Assembly: GCA_028554755.1 (NCBI GenBank)
Contig: JAPTOF010000012.1
Coordinates: 4,803,501-4,867,500 of the forward strand
Length of the DNA: 64,000 bases
Direction: 5' to 3'
DNA from: Cordia subcordata
Taxonomy: Eukaryota > Streptophyta > Magnoliopsida > Boraginales > Cordiaceae
Shown: one piece after another, positions 23,195 to 35,246 of the stretch
Layout of the letters: the number at the start of each line of letters is the position of its first letter
How positions within the stretch are numbered: position 1 is the stretch's first letter
Position numbers and translations under genes: made by a program
The notes under the pieces: model-generated
Database searches by the model: none
What the model saw: the letters and a program-made list of their open reading frames with translations, nothing else
Told to the model about the DNA's origin: nothing

Positions 23195-23330
23195 ACTGGT
23201 AGACCGACTGGTCACAATCGACCGGCTAGATCGGAGAGCACAAAAAATTTTGTGATTAAGCGAGGTGCCCTATTGCTTCAGTCGGTCGACTAGCTAGGTC
23301 GACCGGCTAGGTCAGAATATGCCCACATTC
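23195..23330 (-). promoter_or_regulatory. GTCGACC palindrome array upstream of the 3' gene
   Basis: Between the end of RNase H (23420) and the 3' gene ATG (22982) lies a second array of the palindromes: AATCGACCGGCTAGATCGG and GTCGGTCGACTAGCTAGG, then TCGACCGGCTAGGTCAG. On the coding strand a CT-rich leader of about 180 bp without ATG-initiated genes follows. This arrangement suggests a separate promoter and leader for the 3' gene. Confidence 0.45.
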
Positions 23331-23419
23331 ATATTTTTTATGCTCAGGCCATATAAAGACACATATATGCAATTTAACCACTTTTTATCATACCAATTTC
23401 CCTTTTAATCTTACAAAAA

Positions 23420-26020
23420 TTAATCCTCATTCAGTGGTTTATTAAAAATATTAGCAACTTGATGCAAAGTATCAACAAATTCAAGCATAATATCACCATT
23501 TTGCATATGATCTCTAATGAAATGGTGTCTAATCTCAATATACTTAATTCTAGAATGTTGACTTAGGTTCTTGGTGAAATTAATTGTATTAGTATTATCA
23601 CAAAATATGGGAATGTGCTTATATTGCAAGACATAATCAAGTAAATTTTGTTTCATCCGTAAAATTTGAGCTACATAACTACCAGCTGCAATATGTTCGG
23701 CTTCGATGGTAGAGATCGCAGCACTATTTCGTTTTCTACAAGACTAAGACACTAAAATATGTCCTAGGAATTGACAAGTTCCACTAGTGATTTTATAGTC
23801 TACCTTACATCCAGCATAATCAGCATTAGAAAATTCACATAAGTCAAATGAGGTTCTTTTTGCATACTAAAGCCCTAGATTATTAGTTCCTTTAAGATAT
23901 CTAATTATTCTTTTTACAGCAACTAGACTTGTTTCCTTAGGATTAGATTGAAATCTAACACATAAGCATACTGCAAACGTGATATCTGGTCTAGAGCCAG
24001 TTAAATAAAGTAAGCTACCAATTATACCTCTATATTTCTTATCATCTACCGGTTTACCTTTCTCATCCTTGTCCAATTTTGTTGAAAGGCTCATAGGAAT
24101 TCCAATCTCATTTGCATCTTCAAACCTAAACTTCTTAATAGTTTTCTTAGTGTATTTGGCTTGATTGATAAAAATGCTTTCCTTTGTTTGCTTGATTTGG
24201 AGTCCAAGAAAGAAAGTCAATTCTCCCATCATTCTCATATCGAACTCCTTGTGCATACACTTAGAAAAGCTCTCACACAAAGATACATTAGTAGCACCAA
24301 AGATTATATAATCAACATAAATTTGTACAAGTAGAATATCATTTCCTTCTCTTTTAATAAACAAAGTGAACTCAAGTTTTCCTTTTTCAAAGTTATTTTC
24401 CATAATAAATCCACTAAGTCTTTCACACCAAGCTCTAGGAGCTTGCTTTAAGCCATATAATGCCTTTTCTAATTTAAAAACATGAGTTAGAAAGCAAGGA
24501 TCTTCAAAACCCGGAGGTTGTTCAACATATACCTCCTTTTCAATAAACGATTTAGAAAAGCACTCTTGACATTTAGTTGATAGACTTTAAATCTATATAA
24601 CACACAAATGCAAGCAACATAAGAATAAATTCAAGTCTAGCTATGAGGGCATGGGTCTCATCATAATCAATCCCTTCTTCTTGATTATATCCGTGAGCTA
24701 TAAGTCTAGCCTTATTCTTAGTTACTATATCGGCTTCATCTAGTTTGTTTCTAAACACCCATTTGGTTCCAATCGCTGGTCTATCTCTTGGTTCTTTCAA
24801 CTAGTTTACAAACTTTGTTTCTAGCAAATTGATTTAGTTCCTCTTGCACGGCTATTATCCAATTTTTATCAAGTAAAGCTTCTTTAACATTTTTAGGTTC
24901 TATATGAGAGATAAATGCATAATGTTCACAAAAAAACATTAATATTACGCCAAGTTCTTATGCCTTGAGATGGATCGCCAAGGATTTGATCTTGAGGATG
25001 ATTCCGCACGAATTTGCAACTATTCGGTAAATCTTCATGAGTCTCCTTTATCTCAATGTTGCTTTCAGGTGAGAATTGTCCATTTACCTTATTGGCTTGA
25101 TACTTTTCTTCTTGCTTTGTATCTTCTTGTTTTGTTGGAATCTCTGTCTTTTGGGAATGAATCTTCAAGTGTAGTCTTCTCTAAGAGGTAACCTTAATCA
25201 TCAACTTCCTTCCTCAGCTCAAATGAGTTAGTCTTATCAAATGCAACATGCATTAATTGTTCCACAATAAGAGTTCTTTTATTATACACTCTATGAGCTT
25301 TGCTCTTAATGGAATATCCAAAAAATATGCCTTCATCTGATTTAGCATCAAATTTTCTCAAGTGATCTTTAGTATTTAGGATAAAACATTTACAACCAAG
25401 TATCTCGAAGTATGAAATTTTAGGCATTTTTCCATGCCAAAGTTCATATTGAGTTTTGTTTAAGATGGGTCTAATTAAAACTCTATTTTGCACGTAATAT
25501 GCAGTGTTTATTGCTGTACTCCAAAAATATGTTGGTAAATTGTGCTCTTTTAACATAGTTATTGCCATTTCTTATAACGTACGATTCTTTCTCTCTATTA
25601 CCTTATTTTGTTGAGGAGTCCGAGGGGCCAAAAAGTTGTGTTCTATGCCATGTTCATCACAAAAATGCACAAAAGGAGTGTTCACATATTCTATGCCATT
25701 ATCACTATGAATGCAATTTATAAAATAGTCTTTCTCATTTTGTACTTTTCTACACAATCTTGCAAATTCATTGAATGTATCATTTTTATGTGCAAGAAAC
25801 ATGACCTATGTAAACCTAGTATAGTCATCTACAACAAAAAAAGGTATATCTAGAACCTCCTAAGCTAGCCATATCAATTGGTCTAAACAAGTTCACATGC
25901 AGTAATTACACTGCTCTATTAGTTGAAACTTTGTTAAGGGGTCTGAAAGATGTCTTATGTTGTTTCCCTAATTGACAAGTATCACAAATTTTGTCTTTTT
26001 CAAATTTTAACTTTGGTAAA
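23420..26020 (-). pseudogene. SIRE-type Copia integrase, reverse transcriptase and RNase H (decayed)
   Basis: Integrase (about 26000-25194) shows IHSDNGIEYVNTPF and RTPQQNKVIERKNRTL, i.e. the second Asp and the Glu of the D,D35E triad, interrupted by a stop at about 25570. RT (about 24830-23870) starts with AIGTKWVFRNKLDE and shows KNKARLIAHGYNQEEGIDY, several stops around 24570-24400, then the active-site region IYVDYIIFGAT, in which the usual YVDD is YVDY, so a catalytic Asp is lost. GSLLYLTGSRPDITFAV and RIIRYLKGTNNLGL follow. RNase H (23656-23420) has FCDNTNTINFTKN and KYIEIRHHFIRDH, matching the SIRE/Maximus pattern. It once copied the element's RNA; now inactive. Confidence 0.85.
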
Positions 26021-26230
26021 TCTCTAACTAGATCATGTTTTGATAAATCATTTAACAAACTCATGCTAGGATGTCCTAATCTTCTATGTCATAACCAAGC
26101 AATATCATGCACAAGCGACAAACATTTAATATGTTGACACACAAGTTGATCAATTTCAACAATGTAGACATTTTCATTTCTCTTAGCAACAAATAACACA
26201 TTATCATTATCACATTCATGTACAATACGA

Positions 26231-28205
26231 CTAGAGGATTGAAATACTCCCTATACTAAGTAGATTGAATTTAAGACTATCTACAAGTAAGACATTGTGT
26301 ATAGTGAGAGAATTCTCATTACCACTTCTTCCCTTTCCAATTATTTTTCCTCTACTGTTGTCACCAAAGGCAACATCTCCTTTTTTTGTTTTCTTTAATT
26401 TATAGAAGAGTGACGAGTTCCCCATCATGTGTTTGGAACGATCACTATCCAAGATTCACTTCATATTTCTAGTTTTGCTCTCATTGCATACCTACACATA
26501 TGAAATTCAAATACAATTCTTTATTTTGGGGTCCCCAACACCTTGGGTCCTTAACATTAGTTTCAATTTTTGGTCTTGACAACTTATTTGGGTCTTTGTC
26601 AATGTGGGACATGTGATCTTTTGTCACGAAGTTTTCTATAATAACAGTGAGTTGATACATATTCTTTCTTTTCACAATATGTGCTAGTGATGTTTAGCTT
26701 TGGTGAGGTGAAGGAGGTAAAGGTAGAAGCTTTAACAAATAGGTTTTGAAATATTGTTTGGTTAATGTTTGACATCCAAAAAGTTTTTCAAAGTTCTCTG
26801 TGCCATTTGTAAATTTTTGAATAATGCCAATTAGATCCTCATTTTTCTTTTTCAATTCTTTAACTTCTTTTTCAAACTTTACAAAATCTTCGGCATGTGA
26901 ATCATTTTCTTTTTTCAAAATTCTAATTTTCTCAATGAGAGAAGCATTTTTCTTTTTTAAAATTTCTTTTTAATCAAATTCAAGTTTTAATTTTCTATGA
27001 ATTTGCTTATTTTTTTGCTAAAGCTAAAGATAAATCATTATGTAATTTAGAAAATGCATTCTTTAGTTCATCAAAACTATAGTCCTTTTCCTCTTTTTCA
27101 CTAGATGAATAATAAATAGATGAAGAAAATAAAGATTGTACCTCATCTCATTGGCCATAAGGAAAAAGTTGGTTGCCTCATGTTGCCCTTCCATGTCTTC
27201 TTCACTTTCAGAAGTATCCCAAGTGACCTTGAGTGCTTTGCCTTCCTTTTACTTTGCTAGCTTTGGGCAATTTGCTTTTATGTGCCCTGACTTGTTGTAA
27301 TTAAAGCACTTTAATTCATTATTTCTTGTTTCCTTTGGCCTTTTGAAATCATTAGTTTCTTTTCCCTTCTTCTTCCAATTGGCATTATTGGAAAATGCTC
27401 ATCTCTTCATTTTTCTAACTTTTATGAATTTTTTAAAATTTCGGGCAAGAAGTGCAATCTCCTCATCCTCCGGGTCCTCATCATTATCTTCTTCTTCACT
27501 TGATATCTATTTTGAAGCAACAAGTGCAATGGACTTCTTCATTTTCCTATCTTCCTCTTCATGGTCCTTTATCTCAAGCTCATGAGTCATAAGTGACCCA
27601 ATAAGCTTGTTGAGCTCTAATGTATTTAGATCTTTGGCTCTTTTAATGGCCGCCACTTTTGGTTACCATGATGATGGCAAGCTCCTTAACATCTTTCTTA
27701 CTTTCTCTATATTTGCATAGTCTTTTCCAAGTGCCTTTAATCTATTAGTAATCTCAACAAATCTAGAGAACATTTGCTCAACACTTTCGCTAAGAAGCAT
27801 TCTAAACAATTCATATCTATGTACAAGCATAGCAATTCTAGATTCTTTTACTTGGTTAGTCCTCTCATAAGTCACTTCTAATTGGTCTCAGAGTTCCTTA
27901 GCCAAAATATACCTTCTTACCCTTGCAAACTCGGTTGCATTCACGACATTAAACAAATAATGTAAAGCTTTTTGATTTAACTCAAATAGTTTAATATCCT
28001 CATCATTCCATTTACTTTTGGGTTTACGCATTCTCCTATCCTCTTCTAATTTAGTGGGCATGGTAAGTCTATTTTCTATAATCTTTTAAGCTTTATAATC
28101 ATGTGATTGTATGAACACTTTCATTCTCATTTTCTAAAATGCATAGTTAGTTCCATCAAAAGAGGGTGCTTGCTTAATAGAAATTCTCTCTATATTTGCT
28201 AAATA
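26231..28205 (-). pseudogene. SIRE-type Copia gag and protease region (decayed)
   Basis: Gag begins near 28205 with WNDEDIKLFELNQKALHYLF and TEFARVRRYILAKEL, then TNQVKESRIAMLVHRYELF and EMFSRF-like VEQMFSRFVEITNRLKALGK (27875-27663), the UBN2-type gag seen in plant Copia. A zinc knuckle at about 27305-27250 reads CFNYNKSGHIKANC: the second Cys of CX2CX4HX4C is Tyr. The protease remnant (26452-26231) reads LDSDRSKHMMG where DSG is expected, then IHNVLLVDSLKFNLLSI. Multiple stops break it into short frames. A coiled, Lys/Glu-rich piece lies at 26694-26918. Confidence 0.8.
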
Positions 28206-28257
28206 TAATTCTACTAGTTGTTAAACTATAAGTAAAACCCTACCTTTAGACACCAAT

Positions 28258-29628
28258 TATAGGTGCAAATATCTTAAAGGGGTAAATTAAGATAATTTAA
28301 TGATTTTCGTATTTAAAAAATTTGCTAAATAATCAACAATTTCATTCAAGTAAAATATCAAACACATGAATATCAATATAAGTAAATAAAATAGATGAAA
28401 AGGAGAGAGTAAGAAGACAAATGATTTTTAAGTGGTTCGGCCAAGCCTACGTCCACCGCCCAAGGATGTTTCCCTTAGGACTTCAACAATCTTCACTAAA
28501 ATTCTTATTTAACTCTTAGTGAAGCAAAAATCAAGTTTTACAACTCTTTGAGACAACTTCTCAAAGAACCCAAGAAATTTCTTCTTTAGGATTCCCCCAC
28601 ACTCTTTGAAAGCTTACTAAATGTTCTCACAACTTTTCAAGCTATTTTGAGTGTGTATACAACCAGAAAAAGTGTGAAAATGATGAAAGATAGACTTATT
28701 CTTTTTACAAGAAGATATAGCAAATAAAGCTCTTGAAAGCTCAAATTTTTTACAAGTGTAGCTAAAGGATTTCAACAATTGAATGAAGATTTCAGATTTT
28801 GCAAGCTTGAATTTATGATGTTGAATGAGTTTGAATAAGTATTTAAAGAGAAATTTTGTGTTAGGGCTTGGTAGGTGAGAAAAAAAGTGAATCTGGGGTT
28901 GAACGATAATAAAAACGGCTAATGCATTTAATGCAACACTCGCTCAGCTAGTCGACCGGCTTTGTAGACTGGCTTGTCCCTTTGCTTCTTTAACTAGGCC
29001 AGACGCCTTAGCCAGTCAATCGGCTAGGGGGTCCAGCTTTTCCTCTTCTTTTCTGCTTTGCCTGAGAGACCTCCCTAGTCAGCTGGCCGACCAGCTGGGT
29101 GGTTTGGCCACTCTAGAAAAGCTGAAGCAAAGCCAAACAAGCCTGACACTCAGTTTAAGTCAATTTCAACAATCTTTCATAACACCCAATCAACTTGAAG
29201 CACTTTGCAAACAATTTTTCAAGGCTTGGACTATTCCAAAACACATGTTTATGCTACGTATGCTTTCAAAATCATTTTTGTATTTTATGAAAGTTAATGT
29301 TCATGAAGTTTAAATTGTATGTATTATGAAAAGAAGAAGTTTGAGCTATCACTTGCAATTCTAAGGAATTTCACAAAGGAGCAGTGTATCCGGTACCCCT
29401 TATAATGCCTCTTCTTTGCCTTGTGACTTCTCATCATCTTTTCCTTCAAATTTTGAGCTCTTTGATGAATAATGTTCTTCATGACTCATTTTCTTCTATC
29501 TTTCAAGCATCTATCTTTTCAAATTATATTTGACACTCACAAGATAATTTTAGTAAAATGATAATATTTATCAATAATGCATATCAAAATTTTCATCATC
29601 AAAATTAATAACGAGTATTTAGTCAACA
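28258..29628 (-). repeat. 5' LTR of the SIRE-type element
   Basis: Homologous to 19723-21083. TATA-like CTCTTTAAATAC on the minus strand at about 28839-28850; degenerate GTCGACC-type words at 28945-29110. The sequence just inside on the coding strand (ATTGGTGTCTAAAGG) is a weak primer-binding-site candidate. Confidence 0.85.
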
Positions 29629-30775
29629 CTCTCACCCTTATATATAGGCTATTCCAGAAATCCAAAACTAAATATGATTTGGTTAAACAATCCTTTACAT
29701 ATTAAAATACCTAATAGATCAATCCTAATTTGACTCGGAAAAATAACCAATAAACTAATCCTACTATAATTAGGACTCCTAAACGTATCCAAATCCCAAA
29801 TCTAGCTTATTTATTAACGTCCCCTTAAACTTGATTTGATTCTCGTTACTTTTAGCAAAGCTCTCAGGTGGATGAACACTCTTGAGAGGCTTTGTGAGAA
29901 TGTCAGAAATCTGATCTTGAAACTTCACATGCTCTATCTTCATTTCCCTTCTTGCGAAGCATTCTTGAATAAAGTGGTAATGTGCATCAATGTGCTTACT
30001 TTTTTCTTGAAAGACTGGATTTTTGGCCAAGGCAATTGTAGACTTGTTGTCAACATAGATCTCCACAGGCTTTTCTTGAGGCATATTAAGCTCCTTTATC
30101 AAGTTTTTTTAACCACAATACATGACACATACATGAGGTGGCAACTACATACTCAACTTCACATATTAAGAGTGTGACAATGGATTGTTTCTTGAAACTC
30201 TAAGTGAATGCAATATCACCTATAAAGAAAAGAAATCCAGTGGTATGTTTTCTGTCATCTAGATCACCAGTCCAATCGCTATCACAACCTTACAAGCTTG
30301 AAATTATGGCTTTAGAAGTATAAAAGTCCATAATCAAAAGTCCCTTTGATGTAGCGAAGTATTCTCTTCGCAGTCTTGAGATGTATCTTAGTAGGAGCCT
30401 CTATAAAGTGACTTACAAGTCCTACAGCAAAGAGAATATTCAGTCTTCTGCATGTCAAATACCTTAGGCTTTCAACTAGATTCTTGAATAATGTTGGATC
30501 TACTCGTTCTTTTGCATTATCTCTTGACAATTGCACTTAACATTCAACTGGAATATTTACAGATTGGCAGTTTTCCATATTGAACTTCTTCAGGATCTCT
30601 TTTGCATAATCTCCTTGAGAAACAAATAGTCCTTCATCCGTTTGCTTCACTTCGATTCCAAGATACTAGGACATGAGTCCTATATCAGTCATCTTGAACC
30701 CTTTCGCCACTATCCTTTTGAACTCTTCAAATAAGCTTGGATTGTTGCTGATGGAAATCAAGTGTTCATTGAATT
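29629..30775 (-). pseudogene. Tork-type Copia: 3' part of RT, RNase H and proximal 3' LTR
   Basis: Minus strand from 30775: FKMTDIGLMS, stop, YLGIEVKQTDEGLFVSQGDY and AKEILKKFNMENCQS, then LVESLRYLTCRRLNILFAV and KTAKRILRYIKGTFDYGLLY (30536-30312). After a decayed gap RNase H follows (IYVDNKSTIALAKNPVFQEK, HIDAHYHFIQE; 30102-29830). This is the TNT1/Tork pattern. A purine tract (AAGGGGACG) at about 29820-29828 precedes the 3' LTR (29819 down to 29629, continuing at 19722-19630). The upstream half of the element is missing: at 30776 the sequence passes into another LTR element and then PPO, so a deletion removed it. Confidence 0.75.
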
Positions 30776-32263
30776 TATTAGAGTATGACTCAAATTCCAA
30801 GTCCAATTAAATATTGAAGAATAGAAGTTAATAAGAATAAAAGTAATTCAGATTATAGGATTCATAATCCAAATAAGATTAGCATATATATTCTATAAAT
30901 AGGATTTTCTGCCATGAGTTTAGTTGTCACACACCATAAGATGGGTGTACCATATATGGTCACAGAGAAATTATTCCTTTTGAGTAATAGAGAATTACTC
31001 CATGGATGTAAGCCTTAGTGGAATCACGTTAAAATCTTGTGTGTTTCTGTATTATACTTCTTTCATTGTCTTACATGTGTTTATTGCTTTTTTTTTTTCC
31101 TATGTATCTATATGCACGATCATTCCAACAATGTGGTATCAGAGCCTGGGACTACACATAGATATGACAATTGAAGATGTCATCAAAAAGTTGACGCTGT
31201 GACGTGTTTAGTAGTGATTGTCGCGTCGGAGTAATTAAGCAAAATAGTTAAGGAGAATGGCAAGGTTCATAATGACTAATGCATCTGAGCTGAGTTATCT
31301 ACTATGTCTGTGTGATTTATCAGAAGATGATGATGCTAAAGGAGAAGTCAAAACTATGGCAATAGTAGGAGTAGGTTCAAGAATACTTATGCCAAGAATA
31401 GTGTGATAAGTTCAAGAACACCTATGATAGAAAGAGTATAGTTGATGCTATGTAAAGGTGTTATTAGCAAACGAGTTCATCATTGGCACCTTGCAAGAGA
31501 CGAAGCAACAACACATCAAAGAAGATGAATACATCATCAGATAAGCCAAAGCTTAACGTTGCAAAAAGATTCATCAAGATGGGTTGACAACGAAGCAGGG
31601 AGAAGACAACCAAAAGTGTATAGTCTAATCGTCTCTAGACTATCAGATGTTCTTGAAGTTGTGAGCTAATGGTCGTGATCAAGTGTGATGGGCAACTGGT
31701 GGAATTGATGAGCTTGAGTATTAAAGACTTGAAACATAAGAATGGTTCAGTACTATTTTGTGCTTAAAGATGGATCTTTAGACATCACAAATCCCAAATT
31801 TGTAGACGATATTGCCAAATTCCATCTACCTATTGAAGTATTGAATTTTGAAAATGTTTTGAAGATATTAATCAAGGGTTCAATGCTTGGAATTTCTCGT
31901 CAAGGAAGGAGTTTGTCAGAGTATGATTCAAATTCCAAGTCCAATTAAGTATTGGAGAATATGAAGTCAATAAGAATAAAAGTACTTCAGATTATAGGAT
32001 TCCTAATCCAAATAGGATTAGCATATATATTCTGTAAATAGGGCTTTCTACCATGAGTCTAGTTGTCATACATCACAAGGCAGGTGTGCCATGAATGGTC
32101 ACAAAGAAAATTTTCTTTTTGAATAATAGAGAATTACTCCATGGACGTAGACCTTAGTCGAACCACGTTAAAATCTTATGCTTTGAGTTATGTTACTTTC
32201 GATGTGTTATATGTGTTTATTGCCTTTGTTTCCTATATATCTATATGTATAATCCTTCTAACA
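30776..32263 (+). mobile_element. Small non-autonomous Copia-type LTR element, 1.49 kb
   Basis: The LTRs 30776-31130 (355 bp) and 31914-32263 (350 bp) are clearly homologous (TGTCAGAG...TTC[CT]AACA). A textbook primer binding site TGGTATCAGAGC (initiator Met tRNA) sits at 31134-31145, and a purine tract AAGGAAGGAGTT at 31902-31913 directly before the right LTR. The 783-bp interior has no gag or pol; its 68-codon frame has no recognisable domain. The right end abuts the PPO linker (ATTTTATTTTGTGACC) and the left end abuts truncated Tork-type RT, so no clean target duplication is expected (left GAATT, right ATTTT). Confidence 0.85.
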
Positions 32264-32855
32264 ATTTTATTTTGTGACCTCGGCACCAAAACTATGATCT
32301 TGTTGTTAAGCGTTGCAAGGAACGAGTTGATCGCCTTCAAAGCTACAATAGTTTTTGCTATTTCGAACTTGGGTTTTCTTGGCATTAGCTTTGCCATGCG
32401 TCATTGCAAATCCATGGGTTGATAAATGTAACCCAAATTATTCTCATTGTTGAGGCATTGCTCAACGGTAACATAAACAAGATTTCCTTCTTCATCGTAA
32501 AAGAAGAATTTAGAGTCTAATCATGAATGACAGTGGAAGTTACTCCTACTATGGTCTAAGCTTAGCCATATTGTCCACAACCTGTCTATGTTGGCGTGAT
32601 GAGAATAGAACAAAAGGTCTTTCCCAACAAAGTAGAGGTTTCCCATGTCTTCACCAACTCTCAGCTGGCGGTCATTTTGACCCTTGTCACTTTGGGTCTT
32701 TCGGTCCATACATGCACTAGACCATGTGGCGAACTTTCAAGAGTACCACTACCAGGGTTGGGTTTATCACCCAAGTGTAATGGATTCCCCATAAAATGTT
32801 TATTCGTTGGAGCCATTTGCTTGCACATTATCGCAAGGTTATTGTAAACTTTTTT
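32264..32855 (-). pseudogene. Polyphenol oxidase pseudogene, CuB and linker part
   Basis: Minus strand from 32855: [32 protein letters not shown] and HGLVHVW (first two CuB histidines), a frameshift, then [13 protein letters not shown] and [12 protein letters not shown] (third CuB His region). A TGA replaces the Trp of the usual DWLDS motif, giving *LDSKFFFYDEEGNLVYV, then EQCLNNENNLGYIYQPMDLQ followed by a stop. KLMPRKPKFEIAKTIVALKA leads into the Lys-rich linker, broken at 32264 by an LTR. The sequence continues at 19629. The N-terminal half (transit peptide, CuA) is missing: at about 32855 it runs into a plus-strand Copia remnant. The gene was type-3 copper PPO; this copy is dead by frameshift, stops, insertion and truncation. 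Confidence 0.88.
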
Positions 32856-34175
32856 ATGTCTTACAGTTCATTAAAGGGACTAGTAGGGTGACTAAAATCG
32901 ATATTAGTGGGTGCCCTATAATAGATGATAATGTTACAGCTAATGACAATCTGCATGTTGAGATCTCACAACCTTATGAGATTAATGATAAATAAGATTT
33001 AAAAGGTCCATTAGAGAAAGAAGACATTCTATCTATAATGATTATCTAATTTGCTTGAATGCTATGAGAGATGAGATGCGACCTATGATGAAAATAAATT
33101 TTGGAACTTGTTGATTTTCTTAAAGGAGATAATCTTATTGGTTGCAAATGGGTCTTCAAGACCAACAGAGATCCCCCAGAGAAGATTGAAAGGCCAAAGG
33201 TGAGATTAGTTACAAAAAGCTTTACCCAAAGAAAATGTATAGATTATAATAAAATCTTTTTCACATGTTTCTATAAAATATTCTTTGAGTTATTAATGGC
33301 TCCTATGGATGTGAAAATAGTTTTCTTTAATAGTGATATATATCTATAAGCCTACATGAAATAGCCTGAGGGTTTACTATTACTGGTAAGGATAACATGA
33401 CTTCTAGACTTAGAAAATCCTTTTGTGGTTTTGAATCGGGTCTCAAGGTAACAAATATTTGAAGTTTGATGAAACGGTAACTTCTTATTATTTTGAGAAA
33501 AATAGAGTTGATCCATATATATGCCTCAAGATTAGTGGGAGTAAATTTGTCTTCCTAATATTGCATGTTGATGATATTTTGCTAATTATTTATGACTTGG
33601 GTATGCTCCATGAGACTAAACAATATTTACTTAAGGCTTTCGATATGAAATATCTTGAGAATGCTTCTTTTGTTCTTGGTACTAAGTTTTATTGAAATAG
33701 GTCTCTTGAAATTTTTGAATCTTTTACAAAAATCTTACATTGATTGAGTTTTCAGAATTTTTTTTTGGTGTGAAGGATTGTAAGTCTTGTGTGCATTTGT
33801 TGTAAAAAGTGATCAACTCAAATTGAAGCAATATCCTTAAAATTGTATAGAGAGGGATTCTATGAAAGATATACTGTGTGCTAGTGTTGTTGAGAGCCTG
33901 TGGTATGATCTAGTATGCACTACACTTGATATTGCTTTTGCGATAAGAGTTTTGGTTGATAATTAATCCTGAAATGAATTATTGGGTTGTTGCAAATTAG
34001 GTAATAAAATATCTATAAAAGACCAAAAATTATACGCTTGTTTTCTATAAAGTAGATTATCTAAAGTTGGTTGGATATTTTACCTTTGACTATGTTAGAT
34101 GCTCAGATGATTAAAAATCTACTTTTTGGTATATCTTTGTGTTAGTCAAAAGAGTTCAAACAGGTATATACTTCC
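32856..34175 (+). pseudogene. Decayed Copia pol remnant (TNT1-like RT)
   Basis: Plus strand: a region before RT with EISQPYEINDK, then LELVDFLKGDNLIGCKWVFK (33101 onward), KVRLVTKSFTQRKCIDYNK, MAPMDVKIVFFNSDIYL, and the RT active-site stretch FLILHVDDILLI (33459-33695; catalytic DD kept). KYLENASFVLGTKFY follows, and a weak match to the end of RT at about 33870-34020 (CTTLDIAFAIRV). Many stops and frameshifts; no LTRs recognised. It replaces the N-terminal half of the adjoining PPO pseudogene. Confidence 0.75.
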
Positions 34176-35246
34176 GCTATCAATTATGTCTTTGAATTTT
34201 ATATTGTAAATTCATGTATACGATCCTATATTGTGCTTGCATATTTTTCCTATCAAGCTTGCCAAGGGAGGTTTCGACAGATTCTTCAAGGCTAGGGTTG
34301 CGAGTTTCATCACCCTGCGAGCCCTTACATCTTACGTTGAAGCACCGGTTGCGCTTCGCGTTGCCCACTTGACGTGTATAGGAAAAGATGAATTCAACTT
34401 TGCTTCACATTAACAATTTTTAGTGATAAAAATTAATAGGACAAAAATACTTGCAAACTTTTTTGGGTTAATTTCATTTTCCCTCATAAGTTATTGGTTA
34501 AAAGAAATTAAACTTTCTTAATACATAGGCACACTACAATTTAAGATTTTTCTTGCATATCTTTGTCTTTTTTTTATTTTATTAATAGAAAACTACAATC
34601 CCCCAATATAGGGATATAGTGTATATTTCACTAAAAAGTTTTTTTTTTAATATTTTTCACTTTGTTTATTTTTTAAAAACTATAATATCTAAATACATAT
34701 ATAGAAACACTATATATTACACTACAAAATTTTGTGTATATTATCTTTAAACTATATTTGAAAAATTATATTACACAAATATACCGACAATTTACATATT
34801 ACACTACATTTTTTTCTATTTTTTATTATATAAAAGAAATATAATCTCCTAATATATAAAGAAAATACAAAATAATACAAAGAATGAAAGTATTTAAATT
34901 GTCTGCCTATGTTAACACACCCCTCTCCAATTAATGCCCATAAACATAAAGCTTATCATGCATAAACTTTGAAAAAGTAAGAACCCATAAAAAACTACCA
35001 CTACCGCATGCTATAGGCTTATTAAAAAGAAATATTACAAAGTAATTTGTAGTGTCTATATATATATATTAGGAGATTATATTTCTCTAATAAAATAAAA
35101 GGATAGAAATAAGAAAACTGTAGTGTAACATGTAATTTATCTATTTATTTTTGCATTATAATATTTTAAAATTTAAGGACATATATGCACAAAGTTTTAT
35201 GGGGCAGTATGTAGTGTTTCTATATATGTATTTGGAGATTATAGTG
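34176..35246. other. AT-rich intergenic DNA
   Basis: No gene seen. 34500-35220 is very AT-rich with the phrase 'ggagattatattt' and 'tagtgtaa.atgtaatt'-like words in both orientations. The overlapping frames at 34180-34413 have no recognisable domain. Confidence 0.5.

Larger units (their letters stand above)
19723..29628 (-). mobile_element. Complete SIRE-type Copia retrotransposon, 9.9 kb
   Basis: The LTRs 19723-21083 (3', 1361 bp) and 28258-29628 (5', 1371 bp) are homologous along their length and bounded by TGTTGACTAAATAC...GATATTTGCACCTACA on the coding strand. A perfect 5-bp target duplication CTCTC flanks the element (19718-19722 and 29629-29633). Internal order on the minus strand is gag, protease, integrase, RT, RNase H, then an extra 3' gene before the 3' LTR: Copia order (integrase before RT) with the SIRE/Maximus layout of a third gene. 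The LTRs have visibly diverged and the genes carry stops, so it is old and defective. It is inserted in the LTR of an older Tork-type Copia that itself lies in a PPO gene. Confidence 0.9.

Noticed and set aside
31742..31948. 68-codon frame in the small LTR element as a gag
   Set aside because: No zinc knuckle or gag motif; runs into the right LTR; the element looks non-coding.
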